Source: an uncultured Anaeromyxobacter sp. (GTDB lineage: Bacteria > Myxococcota > Myxococcia > Myxococcales > Anaeromyxobacteraceae). From it: a stretch of 64,000 bases of DNA. The notes under the pieces were generated by a model. That model was not told the origin of the DNA. It saw only the letters and a program-made list of their open reading frames with translations, and did no database searches. This document shows positions 8,513-17,328 of the stretch, one piece after another. Positions within the stretch are counted from its first letter, which is position 1; every line of letters starts with the position of its first letter. The position numbers were made by a program, and so were the translations under genes. The DNA lies in the NCBI GenBank assembly GCA_903904005.1, contig CAIVAR010000173.1, forward strand, positions 1-64,000, in the 5' to 3' direction.

Positions 8513-9820
8513 ATGGGTCACCTCGGCAAGCTGAAGGACGAGTACCGCGAGCTCATCGGCCGGCTCGACCAGGGCACCGTCGCACTGCCCGAGCCCACCG
8601 ATCCAGCCGCCTGGCAGGGCTGGCGGGAGATCCTGGAGATCCTCTACACGCCCGAGGAGGCGGCGCTGGCCGCCCGCATGCCCTGGCGCCCCACCTCGCT
8701 CGGGACGCTCTCGCGCCGGCTCGGGATCCCGGAGGCCGAGCTCGGGCCCCGGCTCGACGCCATGTGCGACAAGGGGGTGGTGATGGACCTCGTCCATCCC
8801 CGCACCGGCAAGGCCGCCTACCTTCTCTCCCCGCCGGTGGTCGGCTTCTTCGAGTACTCGCTCATGCGCTCGAAGGACTCCATCCCCAAGAAGCGGATGG
8901 CCGAGGCGCTCAAGGCCTACACCCACGGTGACGAGGCCTTCGCGCGGGAGGCGCTGGGGCGGGACACGGTGATCGGGCGCGCGCTGGTGCACGAGACCGC
9001 CCTCTCCGACGATCCCCTGCCCGACGTCCTCGACTGGGAACGCGCCACCCACGTGGTGGGCGAGGCGCGGGCCTGGGCCGTTTCGCTCTGCTACTGCCGC
9101 CACAAGCAGGAGCACCTCGGGGAGGCCTGCGACGCCCCCATGGACGTGTGCCTCACCCTGAACGGCGGGGCCGACTTCGTGGCGCGCCGCGGCTTCGGCC
9201 GGGCGGTGGAGCGCGCCGAGGCGATGGACATCCTCCAGGCCTCCCGCGAGAAGGGGCTCGTCCAGATCGCCGACAACGTGCAGGACCGTCCCACCTTCGT
9301 CTGCAACTGCTGCGGTTGCTGCTGCGAGCAGCTCCAGGCCGCCAACCGGTGGGGGCTGCGCGCGGTGAACGGCAGCGGGTTCGCCCCCCGCTCCGACGGG
9401 GAGCGCTGCAGCGGCTGCTCCCGCTGCGCCCGGGCCTGCCCGGTGGCCGCGGTGCAGATGGTCCCGGCCCGCCGCCCGGCCGACCGCAAGAACGCGATGG
9501 CGCCCCGCTTCGACCTCGAGACCTGCATCGGCTGCGGCGTCTGCGCCACCGCCTGCCACAAGGATGCCCTGCACATGGAGCGCGGCGGGGAGCGGCGCCC
9601 GGTCCCGGCGAACCCGGTCGAGAAGGCCGTCCGGCAGGCGCTCGAGCGCAACCGGCTGGCCGAGTTGCTCTTCGACGGGGGCGAGGGGCTGGGCAACCGC
9701 TTCCTCCGCCAGGCCACCCGGGCCATCACCTCGCTCCCGCCCGCGAAGCGGCTGCTGGCGACCGAGCAGGTCCGCTCCCGCTTCGTCCAGGCCGCCATGG
9801 CCCGCTTCAAGGGGGGGTGA
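8513..9820 (+). CDS. Cys-rich 4Fe-4S dicluster ferredoxin-like protein
   Basis: 435 residues, cytoplasmic. The N-terminal half resembles a winged-helix-like region (TSLGTLSRRLGIPEAELGPRLDAM). The middle holds CYCRHK and a dense CNCCGCCC cluster near residue 263. Two 4Fe-4S motifs follow: CSGCSRCARACP and CIGCGVCATAC. Proteins of this build are found in anaerobes and are usually called 4Fe-4S binding proteins; the electron partner is not established. The extra Cys cluster could hold another Fe-S centre or another metal. It lies 12 nt downstream of the methyltransferase gene. Confidence 0.85.
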   Translation: MGHLGKLKDEYRELIGRLDQGTVALPEPTDPAAWQGWREILEILYTPEEAALAARMPWRPTSLGTLSRRLGIPEAELGPRLDAMCDKGVVMDLVHPRTGKAAYLLSPPVVGFFEYSLMRSKDSIPKKRMAEALKAYTHGDEAFAREALGRDTVIGRALVHETALSDDPLPDVLDWERATHVVGEARAWAVSLCYCRHKQEHLGEACDAPMDVCLTLNGGADFVARRGFGRAVERAEAMDILQASREKGLVQIADNVQDRPTFVCNCCGCCCEQLQAANRWGLRAVNGSGFAPRSDGERCSGCSRCARACPVAAVQMVPARRPADRKNAMAPRFDLETCIGCGVCATACHKDALHMERGGERRPVPANPVEKAVRQALERNRLAELLFDGGEGLGNRFLRQATRAITSLPPAKRLLATEQVRSRFVQAAMARFKGG

Positions 9821-9920
9821 GGCCCGGGCCGGTCAGCCGGACTCCCCAGACCTGGCTCAGGTATAAGCAGGGGGTACCAAGGACGGGGGGTCCCCATGCG
9901 CGTCGGGTCGGGGTCGTCGT

Positions 9921-10856
9921 TCACTTTCCGTTGGTTTCGCCGCTGGCTCCGGGCCGTCGTCGCCAGGGTCCTCTGGGCCTGAGGCGGCGCCGGGCCAGCT
10001 CGATCCAGGCGCGGGTCGCGGGAGACCGCTGGCCCTCGCGGCGCCACACCAGCGCCACGTCCCAGGGGATGACCGGGTCGGAGAGGCGCACCGAGCGCAC
10101 CTGCCTGCGGTCGAGGAGCCGGCACACGGTCACCGGCAGCAGCGCGAGCCCGATGTTGGACGCCACCATGGCCACGATGAAGTCCCAGTGGGAGCTCTCG
10201 CTCACCACGGTGGGCTGGAAGCCGGAGCGGCGGCAGGCCTCCAGGATGTGGCCGTGGAGCGCGAATTCCGGGCGGTAGAGCACGAACGGCGTTCCGGCGA
10301 GCTCCCGCAGCGTGACCGACCTCCGGTGGGCGAGCGGGTGGGACGGGTGGAGCACGGCGCGCAGCTGGTCGCGGACGAAGGGGAGCGTTTCGAAGGCGGC
10401 CTCGTCGGTGGGGAGCACCACCGCGCCGACGTCCAGCTCGTGGGCCCGGACCAGCTCCTCGATCTGGTGCGAGCCCTCCTCGCGAAGCTCGAGCGCGATC
10501 CCCGGGTAGGCGGCGTGGAAGGCGGCCAGCAGCGGGGGGAGGAAGGCCACGCCCACGATGGGTGGGGTCCCGATGCGGAGCCGCCCCCGGCGCAGGTCGG
10601 CCAGCTCCTGGACCTCCTCCTCCATGACCCGCATGGCGTCGAGGATCCCCTGGGCGCGCGCCAGCACCACCTGCCCGGCATCGGTGAGCCGCAGCCGGCG
10701 CCGCTCCCGGATGAGCAACGGCGTCCCCAGCTCCTCCTCCATGCCCAGCACGATCTTGCTGATGGCGGGCTGGGTGAGCCGGAGCGCGCGGCTGGCCCGG
10801 GTGAAGCCCTGCTGCCGGACCACCTCGGCAAAGACCCGCAGTGCGTGTACGTCCAT
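9921..10856 (-). CDS. LysR-family transcriptional regulator
   Basis: 311 residues. The ATG at 10856 (MDVHALRVFAEVV) is chosen because GGAGG lies just upstream; an ATG 30 nt earlier lacks such a site. Residues 1-60 carry the LysR winged helix-turn-helix (FTRASRALRLTQPAISKIVLGMEEELGTPLL). Residues about 85-290 form the two-lobed effector domain, and the tail is Arg-rich. It is divergent from the universal-stress operon with a ~120-nt A/T-rich gap containing an inverted repeat. By analogy with other LysR genes it may control that operon and itself. The ligand cannot be predicted. Confidence 0.92.
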   Translation of the reverse strand: MDVHALRVFAEVVRQQGFTRASRALRLTQPAISKIVLGMEEELGTPLLIRERRRLRLTDAGQVVLARAQGILDAMRVMEEEVQELADLRRGRLRIGTPPIVGVAFLPPLLAAFHAAYPGIALELREEGSHQIEELVRAHELDVGAVVLPTDEAAFETLPFVRDQLRAVLHPSHPLAHRRSVTLRELAGTPFVLYRPEFALHGHILEACRRSGFQPTVVSESSHWDFIVAMVASNIGLALLPVTVCRLLDRRQVRSVRLSDPVIPWDVALVWRREGQRSPATRAWIELARRRLRPRGPWRRRPGASGETNGK

Positions 10857-10891
10857 CCGTCCCTCCATTCCTGTTTGGAATGCCAAGTATA

Positions 10892-10915
10892 TCCATAATC
10901 GATTTCCGTAATGGA
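10892..10915. promoter_or_regulatory. Candidate LysR operator/promoter region
   Basis: In the LysR/stress-operon gap, TCCAT (10892-10896) and ATGGA (10911-10915) form an inverted repeat around an A/T-rich centre (ATAATCGATTTCC). This is the only A/T-rich stretch between the divergent genes and is a plausible regulator and polymerase site. The match to a LysR box (T-N11-A) is only suggestive. Confidence 0.35.
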
Positions 10916-10977
10916 GTGGTCGAGGCTAGGAAAGAGCGCACCCGGGGCGCGACTCGCCCCGGACCGAGGAGATGCAC

Positions 10978-11466
10978 GTGGACATCGTGGAACTGTTGAG
11001 GAACGACGAGGACGCCATCGTGGCCGAGGCCCTGACCGCCGTGAACTGGCTCGAGCACTACGGCCGGGACGGAGCGGACGTCACCCGGGAGCGGCTGCGC
11101 GCGCTCTGCCGGCTGGTGGCAGGTGCCATCCGGGCCCAGGACCTGGGCGGACTCGTCGAGCACGCCGAGCGGATCGCGCTGGAGCGCCGCGCCGCCGGGT
11201 ACGACCGTGCCGAGGTCTCCGGCGCCTTCTCCGCCGTCGAGGAGGCCATCTGGCACCGGACCTTCGTGGCCATGCCCGCCGCCGACCGGGCCTGGGCGCT
11301 CGGTCTCGTGGGCACGGCGCTGGCCCACGCCCGCGAGGCGCTGGTGCGCGCCTTCGCCGAGGCCGGCCCGGGCAACATCCCCGCCTTCGTCGACCTGTCG
11401 CCGATCTTCCGCGGCGCCGGCGGGGGGCGCGGGCGGTACGACGAGGACATGGTCGCGCCCGTCTGA
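10978..11466 (+). CDS. Hypothetical small helical protein, RsbRD-N-like
   Basis: 162 residues. An ATG at 10972 directly abuts GAGGAG, whereas the GTG at 10978 lies 6 nt after it, so GTG is preferred (sequence MDIVELLRNDED). It is mostly alpha-helical with no membrane segment. The pattern of helices and an internal WLEHYG-x-D resembles N-terminal globin-like regions of RsbR-type stress proteins, but this is a weak impression. A universal stress protein gene follows after 11 nt, so a shared stress role is likely. It could be a sensor or partner of that protein. Confidence 0.65.
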   Translation: MDIVELLRNDEDAIVAEALTAVNWLEHYGRDGADVTRERLRALCRLVAGAIRAQDLGGLVEHAERIALERRAAGYDRAEVSGAFSAVEEAIWHRTFVAMPAADRAWALGLVGTALAHAREALVRAFAEAGPGNIPAFVDLSPIFRGAGGGRGRYDEDMVAPV

Positions 11467-11477
11467 GGGAGGACCGG

Positions 11478-12290
11478 ATGGACCTGCGCCACCTGCTCGT
11501 TCACGTCGACGCGCACCCCCGCTCCGCGGACCGCGTCGCGCTCGCCGCCACCCTGGCCCGTCGCCACGGTGCGCGCCTCACCGGTCTCTTCGCCGAGAGC
11601 AGCTCCCTCGGCCCGGGCATCGTGGGGGTTCGCGATCCGGACCGCCTTGCCGCCGACGAGGCCGCGGCGCGCGCCGTCTTCACGGAGCGGACCGCCGGGC
11701 TCGCCACCGACTGGTGGTCGATCGCCGGCGGGGAGTGGTCCCAGGTGGTGGGATGGACCTCGGCCTGCTGCCGGTATGCCGACCTGGCCATCCTCGGGCA
11801 GCATCCGGACGAGGGGACGCGCCTGCCCGCCGACGCCATCGAGCAGGTGATCGAGGACTCCGGTCGGCCGGTGCTGGTGGTCCCGTCGGCAGGCCGGCAC
11901 GCCGACGTGGGGCGGCGGGTGCTCGTCGCCTGGACCGGGAGCCGCGAGTCGGCCCGCGCGCTCGCCGACGCGATGCCCTTCCTCCTCGGCGCCGAGCACG
12001 TGACCGTGCTCTCCATCCAGCTGCCCGGATCGGGAGAAGGCGGCGCCTTCCCGCCGGTGGACGTGATGGCCCACCTGGCCGCACACGGGGTGAAGGCCAG
12101 CCACGAACGGATCGTCGCCGACGCGGAGGTGCGGGTGATCCACCAGGTCCTGAACCGCGCCGCCGAGGAGTTCGCCGACCTCACGGTCATGGGCGCCCAC
12201 TTCGAGCGGGCCTTCCCCTACCTCCCGCGAAGCGGAACGGCCCACGAACTCCTGCGGACCATGACCAACCCGGTGCTGCTGTCGCGGTGA
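11478..12290 (+). CDS. Universal stress protein, tandem-domain
   Basis: 270 residues, about twice a single UspA domain, so two tandem domains are likely. The ATG has GAGGGAGG 5 nt upstream. The N-terminal domain begins MDLRHLLVHVDAHPRSADRVALAATLARRHGARLTGL-like. The second begins RRVLVAWTGSRESARALADA and ends DLTVMGAHFERAFPYLPRSGTAHELL, where the usual G-2x-G-9x-G(S/T) nucleotide motif is degenerate. ATP binding is therefore uncertain. UspA proteins are cytoplasmic stress responders. The gene is second in an operon opposite the LysR regulator. Confidence 0.9.
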   Translation: MDLRHLLVHVDAHPRSADRVALAATLARRHGARLTGLFAESSSLGPGIVGVRDPDRLAADEAAARAVFTERTAGLATDWWSIAGGEWSQVVGWTSACCRYADLAILGQHPDEGTRLPADAIEQVIEDSGRPVLVVPSAGRHADVGRRVLVAWTGSRESARALADAMPFLLGAEHVTVLSIQLPGSGEGGAFPPVDVMAHLAAHGVKASHERIVADAEVRVIHQVLNRAAEEFADLTVMGAHFERAFPYLPRSGTAHELLRTMTNPVLLSR

Positions 12291-12306
12291 ACGGCGGGCG
12301 CCGCGC

Positions 12307-13467
12307 CTACCCGGGCGCGGCCGCCAGGCGGGCGTCGAGCCGGGCCCGCTCCGCGTCGAAGGCGGGGCGCTCCGCGGCCGGGATCGACCCCCGGGTGGTG
12401 CGGTGGACCTTGAACGGGTCGAGCACCTTCCCGGACGCGTCCTCGAGCTGGTAGTGCAGGTGGGGCGCGGTGGAGTGGCCGCTGTTCCCGGAGGCCGCGA
12501 TCTCCTCCCCCTTCTTCACGGCGCGCCCCTTCTGCATCGACTTCGGGACGACGTCGAGGTGGAGGAAGATGGCGCGGCGCCCGGTGGCCGGGTCGACCAC
12601 GTCGAGGCAGTTCCCGTTGGCCGAGAACTTCCAGTTGCGCCGCTCGACCACGCCGTCGAACGTCGCGTACACGGGCGTCCCCGTCGCGGTGCGGAAGTCC
12701 ACCCCCTTGTGGCGGCGGCCGTCCTTCACGAGCGAGGTGATCTGCTCGTAGTCGCGGATGGGTCCGTCGACGAGCCGCTCCTCCACCTCGGTGCCGTCCT
12801 CCCGGTAGTAGTGGGCGACCTTCGCCCCGGGGGGCTGGAAGCGGTAGGCGGTGAAGGTCTTGCCGAACTTCTGCGAGCCGTAGCGGAGCGCCTCGACCAC
12901 CGGCTCCTGCGAGTGGGTCGGGCCGGAGCCGCCGGGGGGCGCGGGGGAGAAGAGGATCTCTATCTTGTCGCCGCGGCGCGCGTCCTTCGAGACCTGGAGG
13001 CTCCAGACCAGCAGCCGGTTCACCACCTGGGTGAGCTCGGCGGCGAGCGCCTGCTGGCCGGGGCCGAGGGCGGCGGTGATCGATTCCTCGAGGGGGCCGG
13101 CCACTGTGGCCGAGACGCGGCGGGGCCCCGACGGCGCGGGCGCGGCGGGCGCGGGCGAGGCGGCGGACGGCGCGGCGGGGTTGACAGCGGGTGAAGCGAC
13201 TGCGGTGCCCCCAGCGGACGCGGGGCCGGACGGAGCAGGAGCCCCGGGCGTGGCGGGCATGGCCGCCACCGGGGCGGCTCCGGCCGGGGCGGGCGCGGCA
13301 CCCTTCGGCGCTTCGACCTGGGGGGGCGGACGTGCCGGCTCCCTACGCCCGAGCCAGTAACCGATCCCCGCCGCGATCGCGGCGAGGAGGACGAAGAGCA
13401 GGATTCCGCCCAGGCGCCCGGACTTGCGCGAGCCGGAGGACTGGGGATCGAGGTCGATGAGCGCCAT
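12307..13467 (-). CDS. M23/LytM-type peptidase, membrane-anchored
   Basis: 386 residues from the preferred ATG (MALIDLDPQ); another ATG lies 18 nt upstream at 13485, and neither has a clear ribosome site. After a short basic leader comes one membrane segment (GILLFVLLAAIAAGIGYWLG), then a ~100-residue Pro/Ala-rich linker suited to crossing the periplasm. The C-terminal domain has the M23 zinc signature HxxxD (HKGVDF) and HxH (HLHYQL), so active-site metal ligands are present. Such enzymes or scaffolds cut cell-wall cross-bridges or activate amidases. It converges on the universal stress gene with a 16-nt gap. Confidence 0.9.
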   Translation of the reverse strand: MALIDLDPQSSGSRKSGRLGGILLFVLLAAIAAGIGYWLGRREPARPPPQVEAPKGAAPAPAGAAPVAAMPATPGAPAPSGPASAGGTAVASPAVNPAAPSAASPAPAAPAPSGPRRVSATVAGPLEESITAALGPGQQALAAELTQVVNRLLVWSLQVSKDARRGDKIEILFSPAPPGGSGPTHSQEPVVEALRYGSQKFGKTFTAYRFQPPGAKVAHYYREDGTEVEERLVDGPIRDYEQITSLVKDGRRHKGVDFRTATGTPVYATFDGVVERRNWKFSANGNCLDVVDPATGRRAIFLHLDVVPKSMQKGRAVKKGEEIAASGNSGHSTAPHLHYQLEDASGKVLDPFKVHRTTRGSIPAAERPAFDAERARLDARLAAAPG

Positions 13468-13913
13468 GGGGCGCGCAAGATACATCGAACGGGCGCGCCA
13501 CGCAGCGCGGACCGACGCTATTCACTTATGGTCAACCCGGGATCGACGCGTCGCCGGGGCGGGATCGGGTCGGCGGGGTGCGAAGGGCGGATCTGGCCCG
13601 AATTCCCGGCCACTAGATGCCCACCTCCGACGTCTACTTTGGGGCGTAAATTCAACTTTGCATGATCGAATTGTCGCACCGACATGGGCTGATGAGACCG
13701 TTCAAAGGGACAGGATCTACCCCTTCGGGGGCAATGTAGAGTCGTCTTGTCTGTGAAATGCACAGGTCGCTTCATGCATCGGAATACTGGGACAATTTGC
13801 CGCAGTCCCCAGATGTAGGTGTATGTATTTTTGGAATTTTTAATTTATGACGAGACGGGTGTCCTTTGACACGGCCGGCATGCTTGTTCGGTGAGAGGTA
13901 CCTCATTTTGGGT
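13468..13913. other. A/T-rich non-coding region upstream of oxidase 1
   Basis: No coding frame with a ribosome site was seen. About 13620-13870 is markedly A/T-rich compared with the surrounding DNA. A stem TCTAC/GTAGA (13716-13720 with 13736-13740) encloses a CCCC-TTCG-GGGG-like hairpin. A TTGACA hexamer sits near 13867 but has no good -10 partner at the usual spacing. The region probably contains the promoter of the downstream oxidase. Confidence 0.4.
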
Positions 13914-14068
13914 ACGTGCAGTTTTCGCCGCTCGTAAGCAATTTGCCCCCGAGCCGAGAGGCTGCGCGTGCAGAGGGCACGCGTCAGTCCCTCGGGAGTT
14001 CCCCGGTGGGGAAACCATTCACCCTAAGTGGTTGCTTCGCCGAGTCCGGCAGCTTCCAGGAGAAAAAC
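13914..14068 (+). promoter_or_regulatory. Structured leader of multicopper oxidase 1
   Basis: Stem-loops: CGCGTGC/GCACGCG with loop AGAGG (13965-13983); TTCCCC/GGGGAA with loop GGT (13999-14013); TCAC/GTGG with loop CCTAA (14019-14031); GCCG/CGGC with loop AGTC (14039-14050). Conserved words ATTCACC (14017) and GCTTCGCCG (14034) lie 17 nt apart. Each element has a counterpart at nearly the same place before the second oxidase, with paired bases changed together in the first stem. The ribosome site AGGAGA follows at 14058. A cis-regulatory RNA is inferred; it does not match a riboswitch class I know. Confidence 0.6.
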
Positions 14069-17000
14069 GTGGACAGGATCCAGAGGTCGATTTTGGCGAT
14101 CGCGGCGGCGGGAGGGCTCGCGTGGGCGTCGATGGCGAGCGCGCAAATTCCGTACAACACCGCGGTCAACCCGGGACCCGACCTGCAGGGGGCCCCGTAC
14201 AACCGGGCCTCGCCGCTGCAGAACGCGGCCGGACCGAAGGGCAACAACTACCAGACCAACTACCCGTACCCGGGGCAGTGCGTCGCTGACAAGACCGCCA
14301 ACGGCGGCCTGTACCCCACGCTGAACCAGTGCGCCGGCGGCAGCTTCGCGAGCCCGTCCCAGCGCACCGACGGCGGCTGGGCTGGCCCCGGCAGCACCGC
14401 CTGGGGCTTCAAGGTGGTCAACCCGGTCTTCCCTTCCCCGACCACGCTGAAGTTCGTCTACGAAGTGCTGAACCCGATGGACTACACGCCCGACACCACC
14501 ACCTATCCGGGCGCCGACTTCTACGTCCTCGGCGTGCACGAGTCGTGGGGCGCGCAGAACATCGCGACCGCCGCCACCGCGCTCGGCCCGACCCTCAAGC
14601 CCCCGTTCGGCCTCTTCCCCGACCCCACGCAGCTCGCGGGCGCGGCCTGCGGCGGCGTGGCGGTGGGCACGATCCCCAACGGCTGTGACATCCCGAACGG
14701 CATGCAGTGGACGGGACTCACCTGCCAGACGACCGGCGGCTGCACCTGCCCCGCCGACTATTCGGGCGCCTATGCGACGAAGTACTGCGCCGGCGGCAAG
14801 ATCCCCGTCGGCAACCCCCTCTTCACGCCTATCTGGGGCGTCGGCCAGATCAACATGGCCGGTGGCCCGGTCACCTCGACCCTCGTCGGGGCCGCCGCCA
14901 CGGTCGGCGTCATCCCTGGCACGCTCGCCATCCCCGCCGCGACCCCGACCGCCGCCTACGCCGCTCCCACGACCGGCCGCTGGTCAACCAACGGTTACAT
15001 CGCCACCTGGCCCTCCATCAGCGTCCGCGCCAACAAGGGCACGCCGGTCGTCGTCCAGTGGGTGAACGAGTTCCCGAACTCCCACGTCCTCTGCCCGCAC
15101 CCCGAGGCCGCCGACTGGCCCTGCGCCATCGACCGCACCTTCATGGGCGTGAAGGCCCGCATCGACCCCAGCCTCGTCCCGGTCGTCGCCGGCAAGTTCT
15201 CCATCCCGCCCAACGGCGTGAACGAGTTCGGTAGCCCGCAGCAGCCGGACAACTCCTGGGTGACCCACCTCCACGGCGGCGAGATCCCGCCCTCCACCGA
15301 CGGCTTCGCCGAGAAGTGGTTCGGCAACGTGGTCACCGCGGCCAAGTACAACGGCGTGGCCGGCAACAACATCCAGCCTCCGTTCGAGTCCCCGGTGGCG
15401 AGCACCCTCAACGCCACGACCGGCGCCTACGAGAGCATCGAGCTGAAGCGCCCCACCGGCTCCACCGACACCTACAGCTACCCGATGGTGCAGGAAGAGG
15501 CGACCATCTGGTTCCACGACCACACCCTCGGCAAGACCCACCACAACGTGATCGCCGGCCCGGCGGGCTTCTTCCCCGTCCGCGAGCCGCTGAAGCACGG
15601 ATCGGTCACCGGCTTCTTGTTCCCGAACCCGGCCGCCGCCGCCGCCGCCACCACCCTGCCCGTCTCGCTGCCGGCCGGTGCCGATTACACCTGGCTCGAC
15701 CCGGTCACCGAGCCGCGCGGCGCCCTCGGCATCCCGATGTACGACCTCTTCCTGGCCCTCCAGGACCGGGCCTTCAACGATGACGGCAGCATCAACTTCT
15801 CGAACGGCCTGGGGCAGCCCATTCCCACCGTCGCGCCGCTGCCCCCCGGCGGCTACACGCCAGTCACCAACGGCGTGAACCCGCTCGTCCACCCGACCTG
15901 GGTTCCCGAGTACTTCGGCGATCACTCGGTCGTGAACGGCACCCTCTGGCCGAAGATCACCGTCGAGCCGGGCTGGTACCGCATCCGCCTCGTCGACGGC
16001 TCCGACTCGCGCTGCTACACCATCGGACTGACCGTGAAGCCCGGGCTCAACGCCCCCACGCCGGCTCCCGGCGGCGGGACGGCGATCGTGGCTCCTGCGA
16101 CCGTGGCTGAGATTCCCCGCAACCTGGCCTTCTGGGTCATCGCCAACGACCAGGGCTACCTGCCGCAGCCGGTCAAGACCTCCTCCTTCACGATGTGCCC
16201 CGGCGAGCGGTACGAGCTGCTCATCAACTTCGGCGCGGTTGGCAACAAGGTCGCGAACGGTGGCGCCGCCACCGTCTTCGTGACCAACACGGCCGCGGCC
16301 CCGTTCCCGGCCGGCATCACGCCCCAGGCGGCCCTCAGCCCCTACGCCGACATGAACGTCCTCTTCCGGTTCGACGTGAACCCGGCCAAGGGTCCTGGCC
16401 TGAAGAGCTGCGGCACGGCGGGCGCTCCCCCCGCGCTGACCTGGGTTGCCGGCGGAACCACCCTTACCCAGTCGACCAACCTCACCCGCGCCGGCACCGC
16501 AGCTGCACCGGGCGCGTACCTGAACGCCTGCATGCCGGCGCAGCCGCAGTTCGTGAAGGACCCGGGCTTCTGTGACCTCCGGGCCGCTCCGACCGCGGCC
16601 TGCCCGGCCCCGGCGACGAACGTCACCCGGCAGGTCTACCTGAACGAGAAGGTGGACGGCGTCACGCTCATGCCGCTCGGCATGCAGCTGAACGGCGTTC
16701 CCTTCGAGTACAAGGTCACCGAGACCCCCAAGGTCGACACGCGTGAGACCTGGCAGTTCATCAACCTCACCGTGGACGCCCACCCGATGCACCCGCACCT
16801 CGTGAAGCACCAGATCGTGAGCCGTCAGCCGCTCAACGTCGGCGTCTTCAAGTCGGCGCTCTGCGGCAGCACGACCTGCCAGCCCGGCCCCGCTCCGGGC
16901 AACGAGATGCAGGTGATTCCGGACGTGACCACGCTCAAGACGGCTGCTGGCGTTGCTGCCCTGGGCGCCGCGGTGGCCGTTACCTCGGCCAGCGTCGAAG

Positions 17001-17269
17001 GCGGCTTCAAGGACGTGTCGCAGGTCCCGCCCGCCAAGGTGACGACCATCGTCGCCGACTGGACCGCTCGCTGGAAGGGCGCCGGCTCGGCCCTCTTCCC
17101 GGTGGGCGCCGCTGCCAACGCCCCCGGAACGGCGACCCCGGTCGCCACTGGGACCGCTGCCTCCTCGTTCGTATACGAACCGGTGACCTCCGGCCCGTAC
17201 GTGTGGCACTGCCACATCAACTCCCACGAGGACTCGGAGATGATGCGGACCAGCCTCGTCGTCCCGTAG
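14069..17269 (+). CDS. Large secreted multicopper oxidase, paralogue 1
   Basis: 1066 residues; GTG start with AGGAGA 5 nt upstream. A signal peptide ends near ASMASA-Q. All copper motifs are present: HLHGG (H400, H402), HDH (483-485), HPMHPH (905-910), and HCH-x3-H-x4-M (H1047 to M1058), giving the trinuclear site and a type 1 site with Met as axial ligand. CotA/laccase-type enzymes of ~500 residues oxidise phenols or metals with O2. This one is about twice as long through long insertions, a size also seen in surface metal-oxidising or metal-respiration oxidases such as OmpB or MofA; homology to those is not shown here. The paralogue at 19753 shares most of the sequence. A strong terminator follows. 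Confidence 0.93.
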   Translation: MDRIQRSILAIAAAGGLAWASMASAQIPYNTAVNPGPDLQGAPYNRASPLQNAAGPKGNNYQTNYPYPGQCVADKTANGGLYPTLNQCAGGSFASPSQRTDGGWAGPGSTAWGFKVVNPVFPSPTTLKFVYEVLNPMDYTPDTTTYPGADFYVLGVHESWGAQNIATAATALGPTLKPPFGLFPDPTQLAGAACGGVAVGTIPNGCDIPNGMQWTGLTCQTTGGCTCPADYSGAYATKYCAGGKIPVGNPLFTPIWGVGQINMAGGPVTSTLVGAAATVGVIPGTLAIPAATPTAAYAAPTTGRWSTNGYIATWPSISVRANKGTPVVVQWVNEFPNSHVLCPHPEAADWPCAIDRTFMGVKARIDPSLVPVVAGKFSIPPNGVNEFGSPQQPDNSWVTHLHGGEIPPSTDGFAEKWFGNVVTAAKYNGVAGNNIQPPFESPVASTLNATTGAYESIELKRPTGSTDTYSYPMVQEEATIWFHDHTLGKTHHNVIAGPAGFFPVREPLKHGSVTGFLFPNPAAAAAATTLPVSLPAGADYTWLDPVTEPRGALGIPMYDLFLALQDRAFNDDGSINFSNGLGQPIPTVAPLPPGGYTPVTNGVNPLVHPTWVPEYFGDHSVVNGTLWPKITVEPGWYRIRLVDGSDSRCYTIGLTVKPGLNAPTPAPGGGTAIVAPATVAEIPRNLAFWVIANDQGYLPQPVKTSSFTMCPGERYELLINFGAVGNKVANGGAATVFVTNTAAAPFPAGITPQAALSPYADMNVLFRFDVNPAKGPGLKSCGTAGAPPALTWVAGGTTLTQSTNLTRAGTAAAPGAYLNACMPAQPQFVKDPGFCDLRAAPTAACPAPATNVTRQVYLNEKVDGVTLMPLGMQLNGVPFEYKVTETPKVDTRETWQFINLTVDAHPMHPHLVKHQIVSRQPLNVGVFKSALCGSTTCQPGPAPGNEMQVIPDVTTLKTAAGVAALGAAVAVTSASVEGGFKDVSQVPPAKVTTIVADWTARWKGAGSALFPVGAAANAPGTATPVATGTAASSFVYEPVTSGPYVWHCHINSHEDSEMMRTSLVVP

Positions 17270-17294
17270 CGCAGGGGCGAGGAAGCTTCATCTC

Positions 17295-17326
17295 GGGGCG
17301 GCGTCCTTCGGGGCGCCGCCCCTTTT
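17295..17326 (+). terminator. Rho-independent terminator after oxidase 1
   Basis: A 12-bp stem beginning GGGGCGGCG closes with a TTCG tetraloop, ends CGCCGCCCC, and is followed by TTTT. It sits 25 nt after the oxidase stop and just before the stop of the convergent gene. Confidence 0.9.
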
Positions 17327-17328
17327 CA

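Noticed and set aside
13689-13696. CTGATGAG suggesting a hammerhead ribozyme
   Set aside because: No GAAA segment or matching stems at the required positions.
13867-13900. Sigma-54 or sigma-70 promoter ahead of oxidase 1
   Set aside because: TTGACA is present, but neither a -10 hexamer at 16-18 nt nor a GG/GC pair at sigma-54 spacing was found.
13914-14068. Oxidase leader as a c-di-GMP (GEMM) riboswitch
   Set aside because: A short AAACCATTC...GTGG section is reminiscent, but the diagnostic GACGCAAAGCC section and the second paired domain are missing, and the AAACC part is absent from leader 2.
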